Below are positions 1-11,189 of a stretch of 64,000 bases of DNA, piece after piece. The translations under genes and the position numbers were made by a program. Every line of letters starts with the position of its first letter. Positions within the stretch are counted from its first letter, which is position 1. The DNA lies in contig NC_062971.1 of assembly GCF_023078275.1 (NCBI RefSeq), positions 6,510,001 through 6,574,000 of the forward strand, written 5' to 3'. Origin of the DNA: Leguminivora glycinivorella. Taxonomy: Eukaryota; Arthropoda; Insecta; Lepidoptera; Tortricidae. Below the pieces are notes generated by a model. It searched no databases. It was not told where the DNA came from and was given only the letters and a program-made list of their open reading frames with translations.

Positions 1-80
1 CGGTGGCGCAGTGGAGCAGTGGCGCGCGGTGGCGCAGTGGAGCAGAGCGCCGGAGCAGCGGAGGATGGATGGAGCAGTGT
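1..80. repeat. GC-rich imperfect short tandem repeat
   Basis: The first 80 bases repeat the motif GGTGGCGCAGTGGAGCAG with small changes and are far more GC-rich than the following AT-rich DNA. The window edge cuts it, so its left limit is unknown. No coding signal is seen. Confidence 0.6.
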
Positions 81-170
81 TTGTTATTTACTTATGTATT
101 GTTGAACTTTTTAAGTGTGTCTATTATGTGATTTATATATACTTTAAAACTTTCTATACAACTTTCTTAT

Positions 171-726
171 TTAGGGTTCCGTAGTCAACTAGGAACCCTT
201 ATAGTTTCGCCATGTCTGTCTGTCCGTCCGTCCGTCCGTCCGTCCGTCCGTCCGTCCGCGGATAATCTCAGTAACCGTTAGCACTAGAAAGCTGAAATTT
301 GGTACCAATATGCATATCAATCACGCCAATAAAGTGCAAAAATAAAAAATGGAAAAAAATGTTTAATTAGGGTACTCCCCCTACATGTAAAGTGGGGGCT
401 GATTTTTTTTTTCATTCCAACCCCAACGTGTGATATATTGTTGGATAGGTATTTAAAAATGAATAAGGGTTTACTAAGATCGTTTCTTGATAATATTAAT
501 ATTTTCGGAAATAATCGCTCCTAAAGGAAAAAAAAGTGCGTCCCCCCCCCTCTAACTTTTGAACCATATGTTTAAAAAATATGAAAAAAATCACAAAAGT
601 AGAACTTTATAAAGACTTTCTAGGAAAATTGTTTTGAACTTGATAGGTTTAGTAGTTTTTGAGAAAAATACGGAAACTTACAGAACCCTACACTGAGCGT
701 GGCCCGACACGCTCTTGGCCGGTTTT
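171..726 (-). repeat. dispersed repeat, CGGCCAAGWGCG family, reverse copy
   Basis: Read on the minus strand it starts AAAACCGGCCAAGAGCG, soon reaches TAGGGTTCTGTA, and ends with a CAGACAGA-type microsatellite (TCCG/TCTG run at 212-257 on the plus strand) followed by ATAAGGGTTCC and TACGGAACCCTAAA. The same plan (CGGCCAAG head, GGGTTCCGTA, GACA microsatellite, ATAAGGGTTCC, TACGGAACCCTAAA) occurs at 32112-33212, so both are copies of one family. The head runs in frame into the preceding RNase H reading frame, so this may be the 3' end of that LINE or a separate insertion. Confidence 0.7.
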
Positions 727-1581
727 AATTATATCTTCTAAATTATATGGTTCTATTTTGTTAATTGCACAGAGGGTTTCATAATTCAAACGGGGGTTTT
801 GATACCGCGGACATTGTGTTATGAGATGCTTCATCGTCTGTGGCGTGACATCGTCGCATGGACATGCATTAGAATCTGTGATGTGGAACTTATTCAGATA
901 AACCTTGCAGTACCCATGTCCAGTTAGTACCTGAGTCATCTGAAATGACAGTTCGAAGTGTTTTTTGAAGGTTTCGATGTGTTCTATCGTCGGTAGCCAT
1001 TTTTTCAGATGAGCTCCGGTAATGCTGGTCTGGTATGTAGTGTCAACATTTTTAGCAGTTTCCATGCGATGATTCCTCTTATGGTAAGATAGCGGGAATC
1101 TACTGTAGTCCGGTGCCTTGTGAAGCATGGCCGCTGATTTTGCCATCATGTCGGCCTCTTCATTGCCAAGGAGGCCGGCATGCGCCTTTATCCAGCAGAA
1201 CTGTATATTCCGTCCGTGTGCTTTAATTTTCACGATCATCTTATGTGCCCTGTTTATAATGGCGTTTGTGCTGTTGCGGTAAGCAAGTTCGCATAGCGCA
1301 GCCTTTGAGTCCGAAAAAATAGTTGCTTGTTCCAGACCGAGGTCCCAGCAGCTGTTGCAGGCCTCCTCTATTGCAAGACATTCGGCCTGGAACACCGTGC
1401 AACTACTGTGCAGCTTGAGCTTTTTTGTGTAGCTGCGGCCATCCGGATAATGTATAACTACAGCGGCCCCCACTACTCCATCATGTTTACTACCGTCAGT
1501 GTAAACTCTGTGCATCTCAGTGGTGTAGTAGGGTTCTAAGTCCTGAGCATTATTTATGTCATTTATTTCGATTAGGACTCT
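688..1581 (-). pseudogene. LINE ORF2 C-terminal fragment: RNase H plus zinc knuckle
   Basis: The frame is open from 1581 to the stop at 688; the first Met is at 1515 (275 residues). From that Met it is an RNase H domain with the full acidic set: D7 (YTDGSK), E45 (QAECLAIEEA), D69 (FSDSKAAL) and D122 (GNEEAD), plus H112. A CPCD...H...C zinc-knuckle-like segment follows near the C-terminus. RNase H after the RT is known in I, R1, LOA and some Jockey-type LINEs; here it would degrade RNA in the RNA:DNA hybrid. The RT and APE endonuclease are missing: the frame is stopped at 1582-1584, where an unrelated repeat begins. The last ten or so codons lie inside the repeat at 171-726. It is a 5'-truncated retrocopy and not a host RNase H gene. 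Confidence 0.85.
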
Positions 1582-2125
1582 CTACCTCTGGCTTGCCTTG
1601 GCTGGCCGTCCAGAGTGGAGTCGTTAGGGCTACATGCCCCAGGGGTGGAAGTGAAAATTTGCATAAGACGCGAGTTGGTACAGTGGCTTAACAGCCACTG
1701 GGCAGAAAGCGGTGTACACCTCTCGACACCCTTGAGTTCTCATACCGGTGTTGCCCTTGAGCCATCTTGGATGTCGCTTTTTGTGGGGGCCCATCTTGTG
1801 GGGACGAGTCACCGTCTGCCGGAAATAAAATTGGATACCGTTTTATTAGGCAGGCGTCCGGTTTTTTATCCATAGCCCAGTATTTAGTCCATCACTTTCA
1901 TCAAAATAGACCAGTTCATTTTAGATTCCATTAACTCTCAAATAGTCCTTACACCCTGGCGGGTGTTGCCTCTGCGTGTGTCCCATGATACGGGCAAGGG
2001 CAACATCCGCTCGGTGTACCCCTTACATTTCATTAAAGTGTCGAAAGGGCCTCTACGCGTTGGCTTCGGCCCCGCGCACGCCTCCCAAAGGTCCGGAATA
2101 CCATTGTTCCGTGATGGGAAAGACA
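1573..2125. repeat. unassigned dispersed repeat, GC-richer than surroundings
   Basis: This stretch abuts the truncated RNase H frame. It has a higher GC content than its neighbours and runs from TCTCTACCTCTGGCTTGCC to CCCAAAGGTCCGGAATACC. Short ORFs occur on both strands but none shows a domain. I recall similar sequence as a common lepidopteran repeat, probably part of a retroelement; the class is not determined here. Confidence 0.45.
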
Positions 2126-2290
2126 TACAAATAATAATATGATTTCGCCAAGTAACCCAAAAACTCTCTAGTTTTCAACTAGAAAAAAAATACGGTGGTA
2201 TGGAGTAGTTTAATATAAAATAGATGACGATAAAGAACCATAACATGGCTCGAAAAACTGCAAAAACTATTTTGATCATACAATAATAGT

Positions 2291-2510
2291 ACATTACGAT
2301 ACAAGTGCGTAAAAAAGGAAGTTCGAAACGAGTGGCGATAGATTAAAACACGACCGAAGGGAGTGTTTTAAATCGACACGAGTTCCGAATTTCCTTTTCG
2401 CACGTGTATCGTACGACATTTTTCAGTACAGATGAACCTCCGAAGTTTCGACCTGGCATATAATGAACCACTTCTCGCACTAGTGCGTAAAAAAACACCA
2501 TCTGTACTGA
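2291..2510 (+). mobile_element. MITE family CATTACGATACAAGTGCG, copy 1
   Basis: It runs from ACATTACGATACAAGTGCG to CACCATCTGTACTGA. The inner block reads GGAAGTTCGAAACGAGTGG ... GAGTGTTTTAAATCGACACG, then TTTCGCACGTGTATCGTACG. Other copies are at 19684-19890 and 51035-51258. The 17-bp sequence AAACTATTTTGATCATA just upstream recurs almost exactly just downstream (2512 onwards), so a longer element or a duplicated flank is possible. Confidence 0.75.
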
Positions 2511-2984
2511 AAACTATTTTGAGCATAACTGGCGCTGTCGCCCGCGAGTCCATACTTAAAGTCGCGCTTGATGTAGGGACTCGCGCGCGAGAACGCGAGT
2601 TGTGTTAAGCCTATAGGCAAGACATCAGTTTTATTTAAAATTACCAAGAAATATCACCTCAAAATACACAGAACTGAAAGCGTAAGGAACATGCTCTTAA
2701 TCACGACCGCTGTAAAACAAACTTGTCTAATAAAACAAAACATGGCTAAAGCCATTACAAAGTTTTCTTCGACACAGACGTCTTAGGCTTCTGAGGAAGT
2801 AGTACTTTGTTTGTATTACCTACTTATCATGCGGTTAATCCATCCTCCAGACAAAGTTCAAAAGTATTTTTCTTTTTGGGTAAAAAATGTACGATCCAGC
2901 TACTTTCGTTGGAAATGCTTACACTTTACACAAAATTACAGCTACTTACACATTCTGCCCTACGAGTGTAGCCGAGAATTAAAG

Positions 2985-3310
2985 CTCGGCCACACATGCG
3001 CGTTTTGAGAGCATTAGCGGAGCGTCAGCGGAGCGCATTGATAGCGGTGCGCCGGACGAACGCTGGCGTCAACTTGCCTTGTAGTATGTTAGTGTGCGTC
3101 AAAATGTAGAAGCTAAATTTGACCCACTTCCCGGTTTCCGATTGAGCTGAAATTTTATACACATATGTAAATCACGTGAGAATGCAATACTATGATATCA
3201 TGGAGCTGGTCTGATGATGGAGCAGGAAGGTGGTCATAGGAACCCTGACATGAAACGTCGTATCCCCATCGAGTAAGGGGTTTTCAGAAACCTCTCGGAG
3301 AGCAGTAGAT
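2985..3310. repeat. dispersed repeats (GCGGAGCG-type and TGACCCACTTCCCGG-type)
   Basis: Two adjacent pieces: a short GC-rich block (AGCATTAGCGGAGCGTCAG, 3011 on) and a block starting TTTGACCCACTTCCCGG with TTGAGCTGAAATTTTATAC and CTGATGATGGAGCAGGAAGG. The second resembles a lepidopteran repeat I recall. There is no ORF and no second copy in this window, so the class is unknown. Confidence 0.4.
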
Positions 3311-4245
3311 AAAAGCTTGTGCCAAAAATGAAAAAAAAAAAATATTCGAACATCTGAGTACCTGTGTTTATGGTCTGATACGTGTATATAAAACGATATA
3401 TATCTTTATATAAATATGATGGAAATAATCTCTGTATCGGATAGTGTCTTGGTAGCTTCGATAGAAAAACATTGATCTGTCGATGAATCCAGATCCAGAC
3501 CGTGAATTTTCACATTTACATAAATAATCGCTATAAATATTTTTTTCTAGAACTTGGGCCACACTATCAAAGTTAGAGTGAAATAATGAAGTTGATTGCA
3601 GCAGAGCTTGATTAAAGGCAAGATTAATAACACCTGACTAGGCTTGTTTATCCGCAGCAGACTCCGCTAATGCTACGTTCACTTTGTGCGTTAATTATGA
3701 TGCACACGTGTAGGATTCAATTCGATAGAATTTCTGAAAATACGTAGAAGATCGATCTAGTTTGTAATCAGTTGGGTGATCAAAGTAATTTCGTTATGTA
3801 TGCATGTTTTCAGATGTTTAAATCGCTAAAATATCACGTGTGTATAATTTTTCATATGTATCAGACATTAAGGCTTGTGGTGCAAAGAAATGGTTTCATA
3901 TAACATGTTTCATAGAACTTTGATTGCAAAGATGTTAAGCGGATAGTCCGTATTGTTGACTGTAATAAGCCTTAGTTGTCACTTTTACTGTTATGTATGA
4001 TATACAATACATTAAAAATACTCTTGATTGCATACCTCAATACAGGAAGCAATGCAGTAAGTATAAATAGGTACAGCACTAACAGAAGAGGTAAAATTAT
4101 CGGTCTTATCGGTCATAATGATACAAACTTATTCTTAATGGAATTTGAGCTAGCAATAGCATCAGCAGCTACTTTTATTACCTATTTTATTACAAGTTGG
4201 TTGAACAAAACCAAACGTAAATATTATATACCATATACGTCGTGG
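3311..4245. other. AT-rich intergenic stretch, nothing recognised
   Basis: The only ORFs are short and without domains. I saw no clear inverted repeat, SINE box or tandem array by eye. Confidence 0.4.
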
Positions 4246-4400
4246 AATGCTTATAGTGACCCTGCGACACTCCACCTAAGGCGGAGACGAGAATTCGTTT
4301 GTGGTTTTAGACGGTAGTCCTCCTGGTTAGTCCGTCATCGCCCCTGGTCCCCCGGACGGGATGGCATGCGCAAATGCATTTCCCCAACGTAAAAAAAAAT
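4246..4400 (+). repeat. retroelement 3' tail with A-run
   Basis: A GC-rich block (GCGACACTCCACCTAAGGCG ... GGTCCCCCGGACGGGATGG) ends in CATTTCCCCAACGT followed by an A9 run at about 4391. GC-rich 3' UTR next to an A-tail fits a 5'-truncated retrotransposon. No coding homology remains. Confidence 0.35.
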
Positions 4401-5800
4401 TATTGTATACCTATTAAGAAAGTACATACAATCACTTCTGTATAGGCAGACCTAACCCTTTATTCTCCGTCTAAGTAGGCATTTAGTCCATATCATTATT
4501 TTACTTGACATTTAGAAAACAGTCCTCAATTATATTGTCAATATAAAATCTTAAAATAGACGAGTAAACATTTGATTCCGCGGTGTCTTCATTTCTGATG
4601 GCAAACATTTTGATTACCCTTCAGGTTAATTAATGTTAATTTCCGTTAATCACCGAAGCAACAATCTCGAACTGGCATTTATGTAATTACATGAATGCCA
4701 ATTTGCTTAACACGACGTTGTGTGAGGTACACCACTTTTGGATAAGTAAATATTTAGCGAAATGTTAATTAAGTAACAACGGTGACATAAATCTATTTAT
4801 ATTTTGCCAAATAAACAAATAAAATTGTTTAAGATACTTAGTTACGCGACTATACTTATTTACATATTATATAAATTATAAACAGTAAATTGAGCAAGTC
4901 AACTATGGCCCCGGTCAATATAAAACTGACAACTTCACCAATGTTTAACTTAGGTAGGTACGCGACTAATGTCTTGACCCCCTTCCCAATAGACCACCCA
5001 AAAACAGCGGTAGTAGTTGTTCCAAATTGTATGGTGTGTGCTTAAATTTGATAGGCCAGCTAGAAGTAGTTGACCAATTCTACGCTTCCTTCTACGATTT
5101 GGGTTTTTTACGGCCAACGCTATTTGAGAATATCAAATTGAGAAGAAATGTATATGTATACTACTACTAGATATACACTAATTTACTTACATAATATATA
5201 CATTAAGACTGATCATGTAACGCAAAAACTAGCTTATGTCTAAAATCGTTCGTTAGGCATTGTACAAGTATTTACGTTTAAATTAAGGTTGAAATTTGTT
5301 CATCAACATCTTTTTATTCTTTGTACAACAAGAACTGCGTAAAATATTCCACAGAGTTATATTATTGGATGTCACAAGAAAATGAAGTATAATTATAACA
5401 TGATCCGGCTTTGGTAAAATTTGGTGTTAATGAAAAACAGCCAAAAATAAAGGCAGGAAACAGTATTCAAGCATCAAAACCTTTGAATTAAATTTGATAC
5501 TCTTTTGATTTGATACCTTTGTGACATCATCGCTATTTATTCTAAAACGTATTTTTTATTTAGTTAAATTCTCCATCCATGTGTCCTCCACGTTAAAAAC
5601 TCCATATAAGTACATGTAGGTATTATATATATGTATGCATGGTAGGTGTAAAGTTTGCCTGGAAATCGTTCTTTAGCAATAGCCGATAAGGTACGAGCAT
5701 CCAAATTCCTGATAATATTAGCCTAGTTTCCTGTTTTTAAAATAAAATATTTTATGCAGTGCATGAAATAAAGCACCACATACCTAATTAGAAGAAAAAT
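4401..5800. other. AT-rich intergenic stretch, nothing recognised
   Basis: No ORF with a domain, and no SINE or inverted-repeat element that I could define. Confidence 0.4.
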
Positions 5801-5802
5801 AT

Positions 5803-5996
5803 GGACAGTAGTTATAACAAACATAATTTTTATTTAATAAGTCAAAGAGAAAGATACAAAGTAAAGGAATTGACCGTGACGTCACTCCTCAGTACTTGTA
5901 TTTCCTAGTAATTCCACATTAGCAAATCGTTTTGACAGTTCTTAAAAAAAACTGATTTGACTAGTAGGAAACTAGCCACCTAATATTACCTCTTAA
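5803..5996. mobile_element. degenerate MITE-like repeat (GACGTCAC / GTTTTGACAGTTCTTA type)
   Basis: It shares CCGTGACGTCACTC, CGTTTTGACAGTTCTTA and CTGATTTGAC in the same order with 61010-61260. The ends are not clear enough to define terminal repeats. Confidence 0.4.
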
Positions 5997-6046
5997 TAAA
6001 TTTTATTGTACGTATGTACCTATGTATATGCCAACTATGCCAACTA

Positions 6047-6262
6047 AATAGGTTGAGAACCGGCTGCGGCCGTACCCGAGCATTTCTGCACAAATGTGGA
6101 TGGATAGAATCTCCAGGGTGCAGTTGCGGGGCTCCCGCGCAGGACATCGAGCACATCGTTCAGCACTGCCCTATCAGCAAATACAGTGGAAACCCTGCGG
6201 ACTTGTTCACCCTGCATAATGACGTAATCCAATGGATCCAGAACCTTAGAATACCTTTATAA
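6047..6262 (+). pseudogene. LINE RT C-terminal zinc-knuckle fragment
   Basis: The frame (earliest Met at 6014) encodes NRLRTGCGRTRAFLHK, then CSCG...DIEHIVQHCPI and a short hydrophilic tail to the stop at 6260-6262. The pattern RLRTG-x-G...F, C-x-C-G, then H-x3-x-C is the zinc-knuckle end of insect Jockey/CR1-type LINE ORF2 proteins. Everything upstream (RT, endonuclease) is absent, so it is a strongly 5'-truncated retrocopy. It could not act alone. Confidence 0.8.
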
Positions 6263-6316
6263 ACGACTGAACAATTAAGCCATACGAATAAATAAAACCT
6301 ATGTATATTATGTTTT

Positions 6317-6460
6317 CATATGTACATTTCGGTCATTCGAAAAACTGCGGGGCACTTCTCGATGAGATTAGCCTAGGACCGGGATAAGTGGCGTACACGA
6401 AGGGAGACCTATGCTCAGCCGTGGGCGATTAATGGCTGAAATGATGATGATGATGTACAT
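6317..6460 (+). repeat. LINE/SINE 3' tail ending in (ATG)n
   Basis: The sequence GAGATTAGCCTAGGACCGGG ... ACGAAGGGAGACCTATGC ... TGGCTGAAATGATGATGATG ends in an ATG microsatellite. A reverse copy lies at 57336-57475 (starting TCATCATCATCATC), and a degraded one at 19018-19110. A microsatellite tail rather than poly(A) suggests an RTE-type or similar source. Confidence 0.65.
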
Positions 6461-6481
6461 TTCTGAGTTTGTACAATAATC

Positions 6482-6750
6482 TGACGACCGGTCTGGCCTA
6501 GCGTGTAGTGACTCTGCCTGCTAAGCCGCGGTCCCGGGTTCGAATCCCGGTACTGGGCATTTATTTGTGTGATGAGCACAGATATTTGTTTCTGAGTCAT
6601 GGATGTTTTCTATGTATATCAGTATTTGTGTATTATGTATATCGTTGTCTGCGTACTCACAACACAAGCCTTCTTGAGCTTACCGTGGGACTCAGTCAAT
6701 CTGTCTAAGAAGTTCCTATAATAATTATTTATTATTTATTTATTATTTAT
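6482..6750 (+). mobile_element. tRNA-derived SINE, family 1
   Basis: The head is tRNA-like: box A TGGCCTAGCGTG and box B GGTTCGAATCC (exact match to the Pol III box B consensus). The body carries GTGATGAGCACAGATATTTG, ATATCGTTGTCTG, ACACAAGCCTTCTTGAGC and TTACCGTGGGACTCAGTC, with a TTATTTATT-rich tail. Other copies are near 12.0, 29.3, 45.1, 49.4, 50.4 and 63.4 kb. It is not a functional tRNA gene. Confidence 0.88.
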
Positions 6751-7097
6751 TATCTGAATTTTTACTTATTGTGTAATCAATATCATAAGCAGAAGTTCTA
6801 CTAGCTAATTATTTGCTTGCATAATACAGACGTGTGCTAAACGGTAAAGTTGGTAACAAGTTTACGTCGAACCAACTACAGTAAGATAACAAGACATGCG
6901 ACCGGTGGACGTGATTCAAATTTAAACTAACACTAGTGTACTAACTAGCTATCGTCACAATCGCTTACTCTTCATCATAGCTGGTCCTCTCTATCATCTC
7001 GCTCTTCTGTAGTGGCACGATAGGGACAGACTGCGTTTCACCACGCAGCGTTCACGTACCTATGTCACGTTGGCAAGGCCGGTTGGGATGCCTGGGG

Positions 7098-7243
7098 GCG
7101 TAGCCGAATGGCATTTCTGCGCAAAACGCCACCGAAACGCCGCAGAAATGTAGTCTGTCTCTGTCGCGCCAATACGCAAGAGTGATAGAGATAGATAGCT
7201 ACGAAAGAGATATTATCGTGAGCGTTTGTGCATTCGGCTACGC
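7098..7243. mobile_element. MITE with GTAGCCGAATGGCATTTC ends, copy 1
   Basis: The left end GCGTAGCCGAATGGCATTTC and the right end TTTGTGCATTCGGCTACGC are inverted repeats. The interior has GTCTGTCTCTGTCGCGCCAA and TACGCAAGAGTGATAGAGA. Copies with the same ends lie at 10495-10631 and 12497-12607. Confidence 0.75.
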
Positions 7244-7334
7244 ACGCTGGGATACCTAACAAAGGTTCCAATCGCTTACGCGTCGCCTTCGTGAGCGTTT
7301 CGTAGCTAGCTCTAAGCTCTCTATTGCTCTTCTA

Positions 7335-8345
7335 CAGGGTGGGCTCTGTAACAAAAGCAAAAAAACTGAACTGCAGGCGATACTCCTTAAACTGATCAAC
7401 ATTTTGCTCAGCAACTTTTAAAAATTATGAAACTTAACAATATTCGTACTACTTAGTAAAAACCTACCTCTTAGTAAAAACTTTCAAGGGTTATCACCCT
7501 CAATAATCAAAATACTAGGGTAAACTCGCCTCATTCGGTGACACGCCTAATTGACAACATTACATATTTTTGAGTACAACTTTTTATTGTTTGATTTGAA
7601 AGAACTCAATACTAAAAGATACACGTATTTTTTTATTTTTCCAAAAACTACTATTTTAATGAGAAAATCCCTTCTTATTACTACTTCGAGCAGAAAGAGC
7701 GTAAGTTACAAACGTCAAGACAACAGCTTCGTGACGTCACATGTGTTGTTTCATACACCCAAGAAAACGACAAAATCATTTCTAAAAAAAAAGTTTTAAC
7801 AGTCAGCTCAAACAGTTCGGTATGTCTGACTGTCAAGTGACTCAAGTGTCACTGTCAACCAATAGTGAATGACTACGAACCATAGACTAAGCCATGAAAT
7901 TTTTAATATCTTTGCTACGAAGAGTGATAGTGTCACTGTCAAACTCAAGTGACAACCCAACTGGAAGATTTTTTTGTTATAGTGGCAGCTTTAAATCAGC
8001 TATTTGACGTCACTTCCCCTTTAAGCTATTTTTAAGATTTTTTATACTAAAAATACGGAAAAAAAAATTAAAAAAATTATTTATGTGATCTACAAGCGTA
8101 TATCTCGAAATGGTTTTCGATTTAGGGACATTGAAAATTTTGAAACGTTGTCAATTCGGTGAAACAACCAAAAATCGTCTTTCGGAATAGTGCTTCAAAG
8201 CTTGTATCACAGAATTAGGCGTGTCACCGAATGAGGCGAGTTTACCCTACTTATTTTTAAAAGTCGCTGAACCAATGTTTGATCATTTAAAGGAGTATAA
8301 GCTACAGCAGTATAATTGTTTGCTTTTGTTTCAGGGCCCACCCGG
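7335..8345. mobile_element. TA-flanked foldback element, interrupted
   Basis: Arms at 7335-7430 and about 8255-8345 are inverted copies of each other (CAGGGTGGGCTCTGTAACAA against the complement of TTGTTTCAGGGCCCACCCGG; both carry AACAAAAGCAAA and TACTCCTT). TA lies on both sides (7333-7334 and 8346-8347), as for Tc1/mariner-type targets. The middle is replaced by the separate element at 7518-8247, so the undisturbed element would be about 280 bp. Confidence 0.75.
7518..8247. mobile_element. GGGTAAACTCGCC element, long copy
   Basis: The terminal inverted repeat is about 34 bp, starting GGGTAAACTCGCCTCATTCG and containing GGTGACACGCCTAATT. TA flanks both sides (7516-7517, 8248-8249), which fits Tc1/mariner-type target choice. 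The 730-bp interior has no transposase. It is nested in 7335-8345. A 126-bp relative is at 8585-8710. Confidence 0.85.
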
Positions 8346-8584
8346 TATAGTGGAGTGACAGAGCCAGACTGCGATTCTATCGCCGCGGAGCGTCACCGAT
8401 TGTCACTGTGGTTAAGCCGGCTGTGGTTTAGAACGGACTGGAACTAAATTGAGTTTTTGCCGTTCCGGAATAACTAACTGGCTCTTTGATTTTAAATTAC
8501 ATTTGCGATTAATGTTTTATTTCTGATGAAATTGGAATTTTATTCTAATTACGAGTTTATAAGCAAATTTTTAACTTATTAGTA

Positions 8585-8710
8585 GGGTAAACTCGCCTCA
8601 GTCGGTGACACGCCTAATTCGGCGATACAAGCTTTGAAGCACTATTCCGAAAGACGATTTTTGGTTGTTTCACCGAATTAGGCGTGTCACCGAATGAGGC
8701 GAGTTTACCC
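8585..8710. mobile_element. GGGTAAACTCGCC element, 126-bp copy
   Basis: It has the same terminal repeats as 7518-8247 and TA on both sides (8583-8584, 8711-8712). Its interior (ATACAAGCTTTGAAGCACTA, AAGACGATTTTTGGTTG) is the reverse complement of the 3' subterminal part of the long copy. It is thus an internally deleted, nearly palindromic derivative. Confidence 0.85.
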
Positions 8711-8745
8711 TAAGTACAGTAATCGGCAGTAAACACATAATAAGT

Positions 8746-8946
8746 TAATGAGGCACACTGACATTTTATCCCACCAGACGGCGCCTGTGAAAGTGTCTAT
8801 GTCTAGGTATGTCACTGTCATTCGTTTATGTGTGTGAGAGAGAAAAATATCTTCTTCTCGCTCTCACGCATGAAATTCTTTATCTGTGCAATGGACTTAT
8901 AAGGTGGCGCCATCTGTCATAATCTTTGAGAGTGCCTCCTCATTAG
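8746..8946. mobile_element. MITE with TAATGAGGCAC ends
   Basis: The left end TTAATGAGGCACACTGAC and right end GAGAGTGCCTCCTCATTA are inverted, and the subterminal GACGGCGCC / GGTGGCGCCATCTGTC also mirror each other. A GAGAGAGAAAAAT ... CTCGCTCTCAC inverted pair sits in the middle. No ORF. Confidence 0.6.
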
Positions 8947-9603
8947 GTACGTTAATTTCTCAAGGGTCGGCAATTGGGTAGGTACAGTAAAACACCAATG
9001 ACAGCTAAGTGAAACTGACAGTTGACATCGCTTTTTTATCTAATTTCATACATTTAGCACGCCCAAAGGCATTGTCACCTCATCTGCTATTAAATTTCAG
9101 AAACGTCATTTTGGTCACTTAAAAAAGAGATAATAAATAAATTATACACAATAAATATAAAAGAGCAACCATTCCGTGATCGTTATAACGACTATAAGAA
9201 AAAAATATTATTTGCCTATCTTCAAAAAAAAAATACCTTTAATACAAAACGCATTGTGTGATCTCTGCAGTTAGTACTCGGATCCCATCACTTGCACTTT
9301 ATGCTTCTTTGACCCCATCAAGTAAAATATGTATTTGACTATCATACATCTTGAGAGGCCATTAAAACAGTAGTATTATGAAACGAATCGGAAGGCGAGT
9401 TCAATAATAAGATAACACGAGGAATACAAACGTTATCAATTCATTGCTTATTGCAGAAATGTATTTTCTTCGCGAACCCGAACAACAAACAAAAATAGAT
9501 TTACCTAAGGAAAACTATTTGCAAAGATATCGTATTGCAAAGCTATCTCTAGATTGCTAGAGAGTAAAAGAATGCATAACAAATAACAGCTTGAAGAAAA
9601 ATA

Positions 9604-10142
9604 CAGGGTGGGCCAAAAATACGTTGACAAACGTCTGTATAATTATTTTTCTGTCCTTACACGAATTATTGTCGTACAAATTAAAATGTGAAACCTTAAT
9701 AATTTTTGACCAAATAAATCGAATCGTCTTCAAAATATCCTCCTTTGGCTTTGAAGTACAAACGCAAATATTAGAACAAATTTACGATTAGTCGCTGCAC
9801 CCCTAGTATGACTTTCGTCTAACTTATTGCACGTATAGCTTTTAAAATATCCTAATTTTTGTAATCAATAAATGGGTTAGCGTTTTACGATTGATTAGCG
9901 TTTTAAGTACGGTGAATTTACATAAGTAGGCTGAAACGTATCGAGATTAAGAATCTGGAAAAAATGTCTTTACACAATTGGTGGAAATGGACATTAATGC
10001 TGTTGAAATATCCATGGTGAATGCAGAAATAAAAATATACAACATATATAGATAGGCCCAAAAAATATTTTCGGTAACTTCGATATTTTGGTTTATTTCA
10101 ACATTTCCCTATTCTTTGTCAACGTAATTTTGGGCCACCCTG
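9604..10142. mobile_element. mariner-type deletion derivative (CAGGGTGGCCCAAAA ends)
   Basis: Terminal inverted repeats of about 28 bp (CAGGGTGGGCCAAAAATACG left; the complement of TTTTGGGCCACCCTG right; both followed by TTGACAAA) are flanked by TA at 9602-9603 and 10143-10144. The 539-bp interior has no transposase, so this is a non-autonomous copy. A lone end of the same family is at 11190-11212. Confidence 0.85.
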
Positions 10143-10494
10143 TACAATTATATACCAACTTACGTATTCTATGTTTTTTAACCAACATATCAATTTTCTA
10201 TGCACTCATTCATATTAAGCACCTTGACATGACAAGTAATATATCATAGAATATGACGTCAACAGACACCGTCAAACCTATTATTAAAGATAGACAATGC
10301 ATTTGCTTCTTTTGATTTCTACAAGCTACAATCAGTATCAATATTTCTTTTTGAAAAATGATGGCTCAGTCGAACAAAAGAAATACGGTCCTTGAACTCT
10401 AGACCGCTTATTAATCTTTATAACCACGAATAATGGCGACTAAATGGATATGTTGTTTTGTAGATAATGTTGTATACAAACATGTCACGAACTA

Positions 10495-10631
10495 CCTAGC
10501 CGAAATGACAATCATTGACGATAGACGCCGATTGAAACGCAGTCTGGCTCTGTAGCGCCAATACGGAAGAGCGAGAGATAGCTATCTACAATAACGATAT
10601 TATTGTAAGCGTCTGTGTATTTGGCTACGTA
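10495..10631. mobile_element. MITE with GTAGCCGAATG-type ends, copy 2 (degraded)
   Basis: It keeps CTAGCCGAAATG at the left, TTTGGCTACGT at the right, and the interior TGTAGCGCCAATACGGAAGA and AGAGATAGCTATCTAC shared with 7098-7243. It is more diverged than the other copies. Confidence 0.6.
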
Positions 10632-11189
10632 CTCTGTTCTTACCGTACGCTTAATAGTTCAAGATGACGCGCGAATTAAACTAATAGTCAGGACAATGGG
10701 ATAGGTGAATAACATGTATGAAACGACGATTGAAGGTGAAAGGACCAGTGCTGGACAGTGTACCAGTAAATGCCTCTTTCAAGCTTGTCATTGTTAATAA
10801 ATGTGATTATGATAGAAGGGTATGTCATCTATTAGCGTGACGACCACTGGTACTTTTACCTTCCTGGGATAAAGTTCAAATTATCCCTGAATGATAAAGC
10901 TTGAATATTCTTATACAAGTTGTATAACGATCGACATTCTCATATATGTGACAGTCCACATCGAAAGGGCCCTTGTGGTTGGTGCTTTCTCGCATAGTGC
11001 CGTATGAGTATAAGGGCCAGTTAGATCACAGTTAACAGACACGTCAACGTCACCACCAGAAGTCTATAGAAATTCCCATAGAAAAATTTGCGAACGCTCA
11101 ATTCGGTTACGGGCAGACGGTTCGGTGCAGTCACCGGCATAAAGAAGTGATGATTTCTGTACCTTGTCGCTTTTAATCGTTTGGCAATT
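10632..11189. other. intergenic stretch, nothing recognised
   Basis: No ORF with a domain; no clear repeat ends seen other than the lone element end that follows. Confidence 0.35.

Noticed and set aside
1615..1875. 86-codon ORF as a gene
   Set aside because: It lies in a dispersed GC-richer repeat, overlaps open frames on the other strand and has no domain.
6482..6560. tRNA gene at the SINE heads (also at 12.0, 45.5, 49.4, 50.6 and 63.6 kb)
   Set aside because: The same head is followed by the same body in every copy, which marks a SINE. No clean cloverleaf was traced.
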